A stretch of DNA of 35,502 nt. Source: Candidatus Aminicenantota bacterium (lineage in GTDB: Bacteria; Acidobacteriota; Aminicenantia; Aminicenantales; Aminicenantaceae). The stretch covers positions 1-35,502 of the forward strand of contig JAUVXM010000019.1 in NCBI GenBank assembly GCA_030603565.1, in the 5' to 3' direction. The stretch's first letter is position 1, and each line of letters opens with the position of its first letter. Shown in pieces: positions 23,881-32,776 of the stretch. The position numbers and the translations under genes were made by a program. The notes under the pieces are model-generated. The model did not search any database. It was given only the letters and a program-made list of their open reading frames with translations, and was not told where the DNA came from.

Positions 23881-26625
23881 ATGAGATTAAAAACTTTTAT
23901 TAGTGTATTTGCCCTCTTGCTTATGCTCGCGCCTCTTGCTCTTTCTCAGTCAAAGGATACAGGTGCTGTGATTGGAACTGTAATGGACGATCAAGGCGAA
24001 CCTCTTCCTGGTGTTACTATGACTTTAACAAGCCCCAATCTTATCGGTATACGAAGCACAACTACAGATGCTAGAGGGAGTTATCGCTTTCCCGCTCTTC
24101 CCCCAGGCCTCTATGCCGTAAAAGCGGAACTACAGGGATTTGGAACAGTTATTCAGGAGAATATCCGGGTAACGACAACTGTGAAATTAACAGTAGATGT
24201 GACAATAAAGCCAAGCACTGTTGAAGAAGAAGTGATAGTCATTGCCGAATCTCCCACAATAGATGTGAAATCCACAGAAACCGCTTCAGTTACACTTACT
24301 GAAGACCTGTTACAAAATGTGCCTTTCAGTAATTTTGCCATGGACATTATCAATCTTGCTCCTGGAGTAACAAATAATGTGGCCTATGGAGCTTCAGCAT
24401 CAACCGGAGTTGCTTATCAGATTGACGGAGTGGATGTTTCTGACCCTGAGGGTGGTTCTGCATGGGTTTTCAATGATCCTAACATTATTGAGGAAGTTAA
24501 GGTTATGGCCCTTGGTTTGCCGGCAGAGTATGGTAATTTTACAGGCGTTGTTTTTAACCAGATCACAAAGTCAGGCGGAAATGAATTTTCAGGTTTCTTT
24601 CACACCATATTTCAAGGAAAAGCGGAAGACGGGAAGTTCTGGCAGGCTAACAATAACAGTGCTTATATTGAGGATTTTCCGGATCTGACACCCCCCGCCC
24701 AGGCAATAATGGATTTTGCTGCAAACATTGGCGGCCCCATTCTGAGAGACAAAGTATGGTTTTTTCTTGGTGGTCAATACTACAATTCGAAGAATTATCC
24801 TACGGGCTTTCCTGAACCAAGAGAGTATAAACAGCCAAGAGGTTTTTTGAAAATAACCGCTCAATTGACCCCTTCAACCAATATTAACTCTTTTTTTGAA
24901 GTGGATATTTATAATGGTATAAACCGGGGTGGGAGTGCGACAACCCATCCGGATGCGTGCGTTGATCAAAAGTCGCCGGATATCGTTGGAAACTTTTCCT
25001 TGACTCACATTCTCAACGAAAAAACTTTTTTTGATTTTAAAACGGCGTTCTTCCACGGATACTATTATCTTGATCCCGAAGTCGGCCCGGATATAAATGC
25101 TCACTTTAATGAAAATGATAACATGCTCTATGACAGCGCCGGTTATTATTTCTATGCGGACCGTGACAGAATTCAGGCAAATACCAGCCTGACCCATTAT
25201 GCAGAAGATTTTCTTGGTGGTGATCATGACTTCAAATTCGGGGCGGAATTTGAGTACGGTACAGTCCGGAATAGATATGGTTATACAGGCCAAAACAACA
25301 TGTTTTATGATGATTTAACAGGCTATGGGGCATATGGGTATTATTACACAGGAAGTTATCTTGCTTTTCAGTATGAAGGTTATGACACGAATACGCAGTA
25401 TAAACGGCTCGAAGGATTTGCCCAGGATTCCTGGAAAGTCTCTGACCGCCTGAATATCAATCTTGGTGCGCGTTTAACCAAAGGATGGGGTACAATTAAA
25501 GATGTTTCAGGCGTTGTTTATTCTCCTTTCCGGGTGGCCCCACGACTCGGTTTTACTTTTGATATTCTCGGAGACAAAACGACAATCTTCAAGGCTCATT
25601 ACGGACAGTTCACAGAGGCCATGCTGTCAGCTTATCACGACCGTTTAAACCCGGATTCTGCCTATACTGACGCCATAAGTTATTATTGGGATACATGGGA
25701 TAACGACTGGGTTGAATACCAAAGGACTGTGCACGAAGCTCTCTATTCTATTGACCCTGATATCAAGCATCCTTACATGGATCAGATTACGGTTGGGATT
25801 GAACGAGAACTTTTCAAAGATACATCTTTCTCTGCGACTTTTATCTACCGTAACTGGAAAAACATTATAGGACGAATTGATACTCTTGCTGAATATTCAC
25901 CTATAGACGTTTTTGTCGAGGATCTTAATAAGAGTTTCACGATCTATGAACGGGACAACCCAAGTGAACATGCCTATGTAATGAAAAACATAGAGAAAGG
26001 AGACCCCTGGATAAATACTGACCCGTACCGTAAGTACATGGGGTTAGAGCTGCTCTTCAACAAGAGATTTTCCAAAAACTGGCAGCTTCTTGCCTCTTAT
26101 GTTTATTCTCAGGCAACGGGAAGCATGAATAACGGATTCGGAGATGACATTGGCTGGGGCGGCTCGACTGACAGCCCTAACTTCTGGATAAATTCGGATG
26201 GCAATTCCACTAACGACCCCACTCACATGCTGAAAATACAGGCATCCTATGTCTTTCCTCTGGGAATTCAGCTTAATGCCCATTTCCATGCAATCACAGG
26301 AAATGCTTGGACTCAGAGGTACAGGACAGCAAGGCTTAACCAGGGGAGAGTTACCTTCCTTACAGAAAAGCGCGGTTCAAATCATTATGATATTCAAAAA
26401 ATTCTTGACTTGAGGCTGGAGAAAACCTTCACATTTGCTGAGAAATACCGATTAGGCCTGATGCTTGATGTTTTCAATGTTTTCAACACAGATACAATCA
26501 CTTCCTGGGGAACGCGGATTGGCTACGATTGGATACCTGGAGATTATGCATCCGCAGATGGGCACGAGCTTTACGGAATAGCAAGGCCCAGACAGGCACG
26601 AATCGGAATTCGCTTCTCGTTCTGA
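23881..26625 (+). CDS. TonB-dependent receptor, Oar-like, with N-terminal CarboxypepD_reg domain
   Basis: 914 residues. GGAGG lies 4 bases before the ATG. The signal peptide is TFISVFALLLMLAPLALSQ. The order matches the receptor at 8479-11511: regulatory-like domain (GAVIGTVMDDQGEPLPGVTM), linker (EEEVIVIAESPTIDVKST), plug (LAPGVTNNVAYGASASTG, YQIDGVDVSDP, FTGVVFNQITKSGGNEFSG) and a barrel ending RIGIRFSF. It is about 100 residues shorter and has diverged strongly, so the two probably take different ligands. It is followed by a terminator at 26646-26680 and then the sulfatase-fold gene. Confidence 0.92.
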   Translation: MRLKTFISVFALLLMLAPLALSQSKDTGAVIGTVMDDQGEPLPGVTMTLTSPNLIGIRSTTTDARGSYRFPALPPGLYAVKAELQGFGTVIQENIRVTTTVKLTVDVTIKPSTVEEEVIVIAESPTIDVKSTETASVTLTEDLLQNVPFSNFAMDIINLAPGVTNNVAYGASASTGVAYQIDGVDVSDPEGGSAWVFNDPNIIEEVKVMALGLPAEYGNFTGVVFNQITKSGGNEFSGFFHTIFQGKAEDGKFWQANNNSAYIEDFPDLTPPAQAIMDFAANIGGPILRDKVWFFLGGQYYNSKNYPTGFPEPREYKQPRGFLKITAQLTPSTNINSFFEVDIYNGINRGGSATTHPDACVDQKSPDIVGNFSLTHILNEKTFFDFKTAFFHGYYYLDPEVGPDINAHFNENDNMLYDSAGYYFYADRDRIQANTSLTHYAEDFLGGDHDFKFGAEFEYGTVRNRYGYTGQNNMFYDDLTGYGAYGYYYTGSYLAFQYEGYDTNTQYKRLEGFAQDSWKVSDRLNINLGARLTKGWGTIKDVSGVVYSPFRVAPRLGFTFDILGDKTTIFKAHYGQFTEAMLSAYHDRLNPDSAYTDAISYYWDTWDNDWVEYQRTVHEALYSIDPDIKHPYMDQITVGIERELFKDTSFSATFIYRNWKNIIGRIDTLAEYSPIDVFVEDLNKSFTIYERDNPSEHAYVMKNIEKGDPWINTDPYRKYMGLELLFNKRFSKNWQLLASYVYSQATGSMNNGFGDDIGWGGSTDSPNFWINSDGNSTNDPTHMLKIQASYVFPLGIQLNAHFHAITGNAWTQRYRTARLNQGRVTFLTEKRGSNHYDIQKILDLRLEKTFTFAEKYRLGLMLDVFNVFNTDTITSWGTRIGYDWIPGDYASADGHELYGIARPRQARIGIRFSF

Positions 26626-26645
26626 CCCTCATTGGTTTAGTCTAC

Positions 26646-26680
26646 AAAAGGGTGGCGGAATTTTCCGTCACCCTTTTTTT
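26646..26680 (+). terminator. Rho-independent terminator after the second TonB receptor
   Basis: AAAAGGGTGGCGGAA (26646-26660) pairs with TTCCGTCACCCTTTT across a 2-base loop, with one G-U pair, and ends in a T run. It separates the receptor from the downstream sulfatase-fold gene. Confidence 0.9.
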
Positions 26681-26728
26681 GTTTTCTTTTATAATGAACG
26701 TTTTTTATGATAAAATAATCCCAATAGC

Positions 26729-29044
26729 ATGAAAATAAAGCGGATTCTTATTTTAAGCGTTACAGGGTTGATAGTTTTATCTGGGGCCCTCTATTTGCTA
26801 AGATTTCGGAAAGAAGGATTCGCGGGATTAAAGGGGAAAAAAGACCTTAATTTCATCCTTATTACTGTTGATACCCTGCGGGCCGATAAAATCGGATGTT
26901 ACGGGTTTCCCGACATAGATACTCCGGTTATGGATCTGTTTGCTTCAAGAGGAGTAAAATTTGAGAGATGCATAGCCCAGACACCGCTCACTCTTCCTTC
27001 TCATACAACCATAATGACCGGGACTTATCCGGTTTTTCATGGGGTAAGAGACAACGGGGGTTTTCTGGTTCCTCAGGAGCTTTTAACTCTTGCCGAACTC
27101 TTTAAGCAAAAAAATTATCAAACCGGGGCTTTTGTTGCTGCCTATGTGCTGGATTCAAAATGGGGATTAAATCAGGGTTTTGATACTTATTTTGACAACT
27201 TTGACTTAAGCAAATACAAAACGATTTCTCTCGGGAATGTACAGCGCCGGGCTGATGAAGTTATGGATGAGGTGCTTGGCTGGCTCGAAGGCTGCAGGGA
27301 AGATAAATTTTTCGCCTGGGTTCATCTATACGACCCCCATACGCCATATGAACCCCCTTCTCCGTATAAGGAGCAGTACCCCCTTAATCCATATTTAGGA
27401 GAAATCGCCTATACGGATTCACAGCTTGGCAGGTTATGGAGCTATCTTGAAGAGAATAATCTGATTGAAAATACTGTGATTGTCTTTGCTTCCGACCACG
27501 GAGAAAGCCTTGGTGAACATAAAGAAAGCGCCCATGGGTTTTTTATTTACCAGGAAGGTATCCATGTCCCCCTTATTTTTGTTACACCCTTTAAAAAGTT
27601 GCACGGAATAAGCCGCTCTAACATTGTTACTCTTGCGGATATAATGCCGACTATCCTCAAGATGAACGATATTTCGCTGCCTGGGCAGATACAGGGGGAA
27701 AATCTTCTGCCTCTGTTTTTTAAAGAAAAGGGCATGGAGAATAACTTTGCTTATGCAGAGACATACTATCCTCGCTTCCACTACGGCTGGAGCGAGCTTA
27801 CAAGTATCCAGGATGAGAAATTCAAATTGATTGTTGCCCCAAAACTTGAACTCTATGATTTGATAAATGATCCGGATGAAGAAAACAACATTGTTAACAT
27901 GCAAGCAAAAGAAGCAAGGAGGCTTAAGGCGGTAATTGATGGATTTATTGAAGAGTGGAGCCGAGATGCTTTCCAGGTTGATTACCGGAGTATCGATGAG
28001 GAAACACGGGAGAAGCTTACAGCCCTTGGTTATATCGGAACATTTACTGATTCTTCTTCATTGGAGGGAAAGAAGTTAGGCGATCCAAAAGAGAAGATCG
28101 TGATTTTTAACCGACTTTCTAAAGCGAGAGAGTTAGGGCTTGAAGGAGAATTTGAGCGTGCCGTTAAGATGATGAATGGAATTATCGAGGAAGATCCTGA
28201 TGTTATCGATGCTTATTTTTCACTTGGGAATTTGTATTATAAGAATCGCAAATTTGAGGAATCTCTGGAATGTTTTTTTAAAGTTCTTGAAAAGAAGCCA
28301 AATGATGCTTTTACAGTCATAAATATTGCTAATTCATATATGATGATGGGGAATATTGAGGAGGCGGAGAGATTCGTCTTAAGTGTTATAAACTTCATTC
28401 CTCCGGATTCACAGATTAACTTTATTCTGGGGAATATATATAATGCCAAAAAAGAATACGAAGAGGCTATAAAGTATTACAAGGAATGCTTGAGGCTTAA
28501 CCCTTCATCTCCATCTGCTTATAGTGCGCTTGGAGGGGTATGTATTGTTCAGGGAAACCTGGATGAGGGGGAAAAGCATCTTGAAAAAGCTGTTGAGCTT
28601 AATCCTGATTTAAGAAATCTTCATTATAACCTTGCCCTGCTTTTTGAAGAGAGGGGGAATTATGAGCGGGCAATGGAAGAATACAAAATAGAACTGGCTA
28701 ATATACCTCATAGTTTTAAAGCCAGTTTTAATCTTTCGCGTATATTTCGGATTATGAGGCGGGAAGAAGAGGAAATAAAGTGGCTGGATAAAACTATTGA
28801 AATAAATCCCAATTTTCCTTTAAGTTATTTCTATCTGGCCCGTATATATCTAAACCAGGGACAACGGTTTAGAGAAGCCATCTCCCTTATTAAGAAAGGG
28901 ATAGAATTAAAGCCGGAGAAGAAGGAACTTCCTCTTGGCTATTTCCTGCTTGCTGATATCTACAACCGTCTTGGAGAGAATGAAAAATCCTTGGATTATG
29001 CCCAAAAAGGAAAAAACGCCAGAACCAACGCTAAAAAACATTAG
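26729..29044 (+). CDS. Membrane-anchored sulfatase-fold (alkaline phosphatase superfamily) protein with TPRs
   Basis: 771 residues with a single N-terminal membrane anchor (5-24) and no good ribosome site. The alkaline-phosphatase-superfamily domain (about 40-440) shows ITVDTLRADKIG (Asp48), LYDPHTPY, ASDHGESLGE (Asp256/His257) and His269. The nucleophile region is TLPSHTTIMTG, so Thr88 stands in place of the formylglycine Cys/Ser and His92 in place of Arg, exactly as in the paralogue at 6142-8382. About eight TPR units occupy residues 451-765. The enzyme would act in the periplasm on a sulfate or, more likely given Thr, a phospho-ester substrate. The TPR tail suggests docking to partner proteins. 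Confidence 0.87.
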   Translation: MKIKRILILSVTGLIVLSGALYLLRFRKEGFAGLKGKKDLNFILITVDTLRADKIGCYGFPDIDTPVMDLFASRGVKFERCIAQTPLTLPSHTTIMTGTYPVFHGVRDNGGFLVPQELLTLAELFKQKNYQTGAFVAAYVLDSKWGLNQGFDTYFDNFDLSKYKTISLGNVQRRADEVMDEVLGWLEGCREDKFFAWVHLYDPHTPYEPPSPYKEQYPLNPYLGEIAYTDSQLGRLWSYLEENNLIENTVIVFASDHGESLGEHKESAHGFFIYQEGIHVPLIFVTPFKKLHGISRSNIVTLADIMPTILKMNDISLPGQIQGENLLPLFFKEKGMENNFAYAETYYPRFHYGWSELTSIQDEKFKLIVAPKLELYDLINDPDEENNIVNMQAKEARRLKAVIDGFIEEWSRDAFQVDYRSIDEETREKLTALGYIGTFTDSSSLEGKKLGDPKEKIVIFNRLSKARELGLEGEFERAVKMMNGIIEEDPDVIDAYFSLGNLYYKNRKFEESLECFFKVLEKKPNDAFTVINIANSYMMMGNIEEAERFVLSVINFIPPDSQINFILGNIYNAKKEYEEAIKYYKECLRLNPSSPSAYSALGGVCIVQGNLDEGEKHLEKAVELNPDLRNLHYNLALLFEERGNYERAMEEYKIELANIPHSFKASFNLSRIFRIMRREEEEIKWLDKTIEINPNFPLSYFYLARIYLNQGQRFREAISLIKKGIELKPEKKELPLGYFLLADIYNRLGENEKSLDYAQKGKNARTNAKKH

Positions 29045-29227
29045 GCCTGTACATTTTAAAGTATGGATTAGCGTTATGAACTTGATCATAAAATTGGCCG
29101 ATTAAGGCATAAAATAGAAGGGAAATAAGAATTAATTTAAAACAAATCAGTGATTTGCATTGGTCTGATCCTATTCAAGATGGAATCAGACAGAATTGTA
29201 TGATAAAGCTGCCCTGGCTGTTCACAT
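29045..29227. other. Intergenic region between convergent genes
   Basis: No gene. It contains a perfect palindrome CAAATCAGTGATTTG (29143-29157) and a 12-base direct repeat TCAGACAGAATT at 29186-29197 and 29228-29239, the second copy covering the end of the reductase gene. No clear terminator with a T run is visible. Confidence 0.4.
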
Positions 29228-30550
29228 TCAGACAGAATTTAAAGACAATTGGGCGTGAGCCAGGTTTAATAAACCTTGAATAGGGACACCGTAAGGGCAT
29301 GCACGTTCACATAATCCCTGACAATTCCGACAAAGATCCGCTTTCGAGCAGTCCAAGTGGGCATATTTTTCCATGGCAAATTTTTCACTTCCATTGGTTT
29401 CGAAATAATGCTGATAGCGCATAATCGTGTTTACAGGTACCTGATGGGGGCAAGCAGATTCACAGACTCCACAGGCATGACGGCAGTAAAGCCGGCCGCA
29501 TTCTTTCTCAACGCCAGCCAGCAGGCTTTTTTCTTCCGGTTCCATACCGGTCCCGGAGAGCTTCAGGAGATTCCGAACATCATCGAAATTATTAAAGGCC
29601 AGATTCAATGTGTTAACCTTAGGGTTCTCCAGCACAAATTTTAAGGCAGCGGTTTTTATTTCACCGGGATCTTTTAGATTGTTCCTTTTCAGAAAGGCTT
29701 CCGCTTGTTTGGCAGTATCTTCCATCCTGACCATGTATGACTTTGTGCGATCGTCAATTTCTTCTCCGCTTTTTTTCATCTGTTCGGTGCGTTCTTTCAT
29801 CTCAAAATATCTTCCCAAGGGATCTGATTTCATGATGGTTGTTGCTATATTTTTCTTCACAGCAGCATCCAGAACTTTCTCTCCGGCTTCCCTCTGAATA
29901 AAATTATAGACAATGAGTAGAAGGTCAAACCTGCCGTCATCAACAGCTGCCAACAGAACTTTTTCCATGGAATCGCCCTGATTTTGAAAGCGGCTGCCAT
30001 GACTCGCCACCCCGACAAATCTCACCTTGCCCTCTTTTTTTAACTGATCCATCCCCTTATGAAAATTTTCGTCCTTAATATCTGCTACCGAAGGACCCTG
30101 GATTAATAAACAATCGATATAATCGGTCTGAAGCCTCTGCAGACACTGCTGCACTTTTTCCACAACCTGTTCCTTACTGCTGACACCTCTCATGCGTATC
30201 TTCGTCGTGATAAACAAAGATTTTCGATCTCGTCCCTTGATGGCTTCACCGATATTTTTTTCAGCCGCACCCCTACCATATCCTTCCGCTGAATCAATAT
30301 AATTGACGCCGGCATCCAATACTGCATTCATGACAGGAACAGGATAAACCCGCGCCGTACCTATTCCTATATCAGAGACTTTAAAACCGGTTCTACCCAG
30401 AATTCGATAAGCTTTTATTTTAGGGATAGCACCTTTAGTGTCTTGCCCAGCCGATAAGGTTTTCGCAGAAAGAAGCGACCCAACTCCAGCTATTCCCAGA
30501 GTTGATGTTTTTATAAAACCTCGTCTATCCATACCCTTTGTTTTTTTCAT
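29228..30550 (-). CDS. Tat-exported aldo/keto reductase with C-terminal ferredoxin domain
   Basis: 440 residues. AAGGAGG lies 5 bases before the ATG. A twin-arginine signal (DRRGFIKTS, Arg9-Arg10, then GIAGVGSLL) directs folded export. The aldo/keto reductase barrel covers about 45-330: RILGRTGFKVSDIGIGTARV, then Asp/Tyr in YIDSAEGYGRG and Lys in ITTKIR. The usual catalytic His in the 'LIH' strand appears to be Gln (LLIQGPS), so the tetrad may be incomplete. The tail holds two cysteine groups (351, 356, 360, 363, 367 and 401, 407, 410, 414, 418) ending in CPHQVP and CPYGVP, as in two [4Fe-4S] ferredoxin motifs. It probably works as a periplasmic redox enzyme with unknown substrate. Confidence 0.87.
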   Translation of the reverse strand: MKKTKGMDRRGFIKTSTLGIAGVGSLLSAKTLSAGQDTKGAIPKIKAYRILGRTGFKVSDIGIGTARVYPVPVMNAVLDAGVNYIDSAEGYGRGAAEKNIGEAIKGRDRKSLFITTKIRMRGVSSKEQVVEKVQQCLQRLQTDYIDCLLIQGPSVADIKDENFHKGMDQLKKEGKVRFVGVASHGSRFQNQGDSMEKVLLAAVDDGRFDLLLIVYNFIQREAGEKVLDAAVKKNIATTIMKSDPLGRYFEMKERTEQMKKSGEEIDDRTKSYMVRMEDTAKQAEAFLKRNNLKDPGEIKTAALKFVLENPKVNTLNLAFNNFDDVRNLLKLSGTGMEPEEKSLLAGVEKECGRLYCRHACGVCESACPHQVPVNTIMRYQHYFETNGSEKFAMEKYAHLDCSKADLCRNCQGLCERACPYGVPIQGLLNLAHAQLSLNSV

Positions 30551-30575
30551 ATGTCCTCCTTTTTACAAAAAAACA

Positions 30576-30603
30576 ATTATAACTACTTACTTGTTAGACT
30601 AAC
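30576..30603 (-). promoter_or_regulatory. Probable promoter/operator of the aldo/keto reductase
   Basis: On the minus strand a perfect TATAAT (30581-30576) has no good -35. In that place is the palindrome GTTAGACTAAC (30593-30603), a likely regulator site. The divergent XRE-EIIA regulator gene is the obvious candidate. Confidence 0.4.
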
Positions 30604-30654
30604 TGCCACAACAATTCTTCCCTTTTTTTTATTTGATCAGGTCGTATTTTTCTC

Positions 30655-30683
30655 TTGACATTTAGAACCTAAATACATAAATT
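30655..30683 (+). promoter_or_regulatory. Sigma70 promoter of the XRE-EIIA regulator
   Basis: TTGACA (30655-30660), a 17-base spacer and TAAATT (30678-30683), 34 bases before the start codon. Confidence 0.55.
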
Positions 30684-30717
30684 GTTAAGTAAACACTTTA
30701 CATTATTGGAACCATAG

Positions 30718-31626
30718 ATGAATAAATTGATGTTTGGGCATACTTTAAGGATGCTGCGGACAACGGCCGGCATAAGCCTTCGAACCTTGGCAAAAAAGAT
30801 AGATGTGTCGCCTGCATACCTTTCTCAAGTTGAATTAGGGAAATTAAATCCCCCTACGTATAAACGAATCAAAAAAATTGGCGAAACTATAGGCATCCCA
30901 GTATCTTTATTGATCGAAATAAGCCACCGCCCAAACCCTAACACAATTATGTTGCTGCGGGGGCATCAAGAATTGAATGAGCTTATTAAATTGACTTTTG
31001 AAATCGGATTGAAAGACAGAGATATTTTTGAAATTATTGCCCTTATGCGGAAGTTAGGCGGGAGTGGATATCGTAAACTCATACACTATGGTAAAGACCA
31101 TTCATCGGATTTCATAAAAACTGGAAGAAATAAATTATCCTCAGAAGTTCAATCATCTCCAATCAATCAAATAGCCTTCTCAGAATTGGCAGACAATCGT
31201 CTGGTTTTCATGAGACTCGAATTTACTGAAAAGAGTGAGCTTTTACGATATATGATGGATAAAATCGGCATTCTATATAGTTCATTTGATTTAGACAGAA
31301 CATACAAAAAGCTGATGTCCAGTGAAGCTGAAGATTCCTCGGGATTAGGGAATGGAGCCGCAATACCTCATTTATTTCTAGATGAACTTGACCAAACAAT
31401 TATAGCCATAGCCAGAATCCCGAAGGGTATCGATTTCAGTGCCATAGATAAAAAACCTGTTTTCCTTGTCTGCCTTATTCTTAGCAACCCAGTATCATAT
31501 CAATCCCACTTGAATCTATTGGCATATTTTGCCCGAAAGTTTCAACTCCCCACGTTCATGGCTGAAATATTAAAGGCCGGTTCTAAAAAGAGTATTTTGT
31601 CTATGCTATTTAATGGGATGATATAA
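30718..31626 (+). CDS. XRE-family HTH regulator fused to a PTS EIIA-like domain
   Basis: 302 residues. Residues 8-62 are a Cro/C1-type HTH (LRTLAKKIDVSPAYLSQVEL). A linker of about 90 residues follows. Residues about 165-300 form a mannitol/fructose/PtsN-type EIIA domain whose phosphorylation motif is intact: GLGNGAAIPH with His218, then FSAIDKKPVFLVCLILSNP and HLNLLAYFARKFQ. Such fusions let PTS phosphorylation set the activity of a DNA-binding protein. There is no PTS gene in the window. EIIA of the PtsN branch is often linked to rpoN, which is of interest given the sigma54-type promoters here, but no direct tie is visible. It is divergent from the aldo/keto reductase. The ribosome site is weak. 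Confidence 0.82.
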   Translation: MNKLMFGHTLRMLRTTAGISLRTLAKKIDVSPAYLSQVELGKLNPPTYKRIKKIGETIGIPVSLLIEISHRPNPNTIMLLRGHQELNELIKLTFEIGLKDRDIFEIIALMRKLGGSGYRKLIHYGKDHSSDFIKTGRNKLSSEVQSSPINQIAFSELADNRLVFMRLEFTEKSELLRYMMDKIGILYSSFDLDRTYKKLMSSEAEDSSGLGNGAAIPHLFLDELDQTIIAIARIPKGIDFSAIDKKPVFLVCLILSNPVSYQSHLNLLAYFARKFQLPTFMAEILKAGSKKSILSMLFNGMI

Positions 31627-31660
31627 GCATACATTAAAAATTATATATATTGTTAAACCA

Positions 31661-31739
31661 CGCACCATGAACATTAAGGTGCGATTGAATAAAAATCCAT
31701 GAATTAATCATAAGAGTGGTATTTACCCAAAATTCATGG
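31661..31739. other. Two hairpins between the regulator and the small CxxC protein
   Basis: CGCACC/GGTGCG (31661-31666 and 31678-31683, 11-base loop) and CATGAATT-type arms, CCATGAATT/AATTCATGG (31697-31705 and 31731-31739). Neither is followed by a T run. They may end transcription weakly or bind a regulator. Confidence 0.35.
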
Positions 31740-31767
31740 CATTAGAATCCATTTGAAGGAGCAAGAG

Positions 31768-31953
31768 ATGAATAAATCAGAACCAGATAAATTCTCGATT
31801 GTCGGATTAGAGCGAGAGATAATAAAAAACAGTAAAGACATTCTTGAATACTGTGATGTTTGTTTCATTGCATTTGGAAGTCATGAAAAAAGGATTTACA
31901 TGGGTAAAAATGTAGCTCATCTAGATTGTGCAAAAAAAATAAAGTCAAAATAA
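31768..31953 (+). CDS. Small CxxC...HxxC protein, possible zinc binder
   Basis: 61 residues from the ATG at 31768, which has AAGGAG at 31756-31761 with a 6-base spacer. The longer frame from TTG at 31753 would start before that site. The sequence has CDVC, then about 20 residues, then HLDC, an arrangement seen in small zinc-binding modules, and ends in a lysine-rich tail. There is no signal peptide. I do not recognise the family. The good ribosome site and cysteine spacing make it more credible than an average small frame. The next 200 bases hold a decayed repeat element. Confidence 0.55.
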   Translation: MNKSEPDKFSIVGLEREIIKNSKDILEYCDVCFIAFGSHEKRIYMGKNVAHLDCAKKIKSK

Positions 31954-31958
31954 AAATC

Positions 31959-32107
31959 TGTAGATGCAAGGAGCAGAGGATGAAGCTGTGTTCCTTCACC
32001 GCTAATCCACCTGTTTTCGTATCAACTGACCTGATTCTTCCACTCTCCATTTTCTATTTTCCGCCTTCACTTCATCTACGGCAACTTCGACTCGTGAATA
32101 ATAGAGG
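31959..32107. mobile_element. Rearranged remnant of the CCTG/CAGG element family (copy D)
   Basis: 31959 to about 32010 matches the inner part of copy A in the plus orientation (CTGTAGATGC, GATGAAGCTGTG, CACCGC). About 32069-32107 matches the element end in the opposite orientation (GACTCGTGAATAAT, then AGAGG in place of TCAGG, flank CTAA). Two partial copies thus face each other, and one terminal repeat is missing. Confidence 0.6.
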
Positions 32108-32210
32108 CTAAAAGCAAAGTATTGCTGGAATTTTTGTTCTTTTTCTCATCAAATAATTAATGTATAAATTGGATAGCTGCTTACAGAAGTTAAACTTTTA
32201 TGAAGATACA

Positions 32211-32774
32211 ATGAAAAATAAAGTGCTACTGATTGATAATTTTGATTCATTTACATATAACTTGTCCCATTACTTAGAAATCTCCGGTTTTAATGTAACC
32301 ATACTTAGAAATAACAATAGATCTGTCTTTGATGTAATAAGTAAAGTTAGACATATTGTTATTTCACCTGGGCCATCCACACCCCAAAATTCGGGCTTTT
32401 CCAAAGAAATTGTCAGCAGTTTTTACAAAGAAAAAAGAATTTTGGGAATATGCCTTGGTATGCAGGTTATCAATGAGGTTTTGGGTGGAAACACCATAAA
32501 AGCGCCTGTTCCTGTTCATGGGAAAATCAGTAGGATTGCCATCGATAACTCATCTGTTCTTTTTAGAGATATGCCTGCTTCAATTAAAGCCGGCCGGTAC
32601 CATTCGCTGATCTGTTCAGATATTTGCTCACAGTTGGCTGTAACCTCTGAGCATAAAAACATTCCAATGGCTTTTGAACATAAGAATTATCCTTTATACG
32701 GAGTTCAATTTCACCCGGAATCATTTTTAACTGAATACGGGCTTAAAATCATGAGTAATTTTTTGAGAATTTAA
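32211..32774 (+). CDS. pabA: Aminodeoxychorismate synthase, glutamine amidotransferase subunit
   Basis: 187 residues from the ATG at 32211, which gives the canonical N terminus KVLLIDNFDSFTYNL. The frame from 32160 adds 17 residues not found in the family and has no ribosome site. Class I amidotransferase triad: Cys81 in GICLGMQ, His168 and Glu170 in QFHPES. The oxyanion motif ISPGPSTP is also present. It supplies ammonia from glutamine to PabB. The gene could serve as trpG too, but the neighbours point to p-aminobenzoate. It is followed after 2 bases by pabB, so coupling is likely. The region is clearly more AT-rich than the envelope clusters. Confidence 0.87.
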   Translation: MKNKVLLIDNFDSFTYNLSHYLEISGFNVTILRNNNRSVFDVISKVRHIVISPGPSTPQNSGFSKEIVSSFYKEKRILGICLGMQVINEVLGGNTIKAPVPVHGKISRIAIDNSSVLFRDMPASIKAGRYHSLICSDICSQLAVTSEHKNIPMAFEHKNYPLYGVQFHPESFLTEYGLKIMSNFLRI

Positions 32775-32776
32775 CT

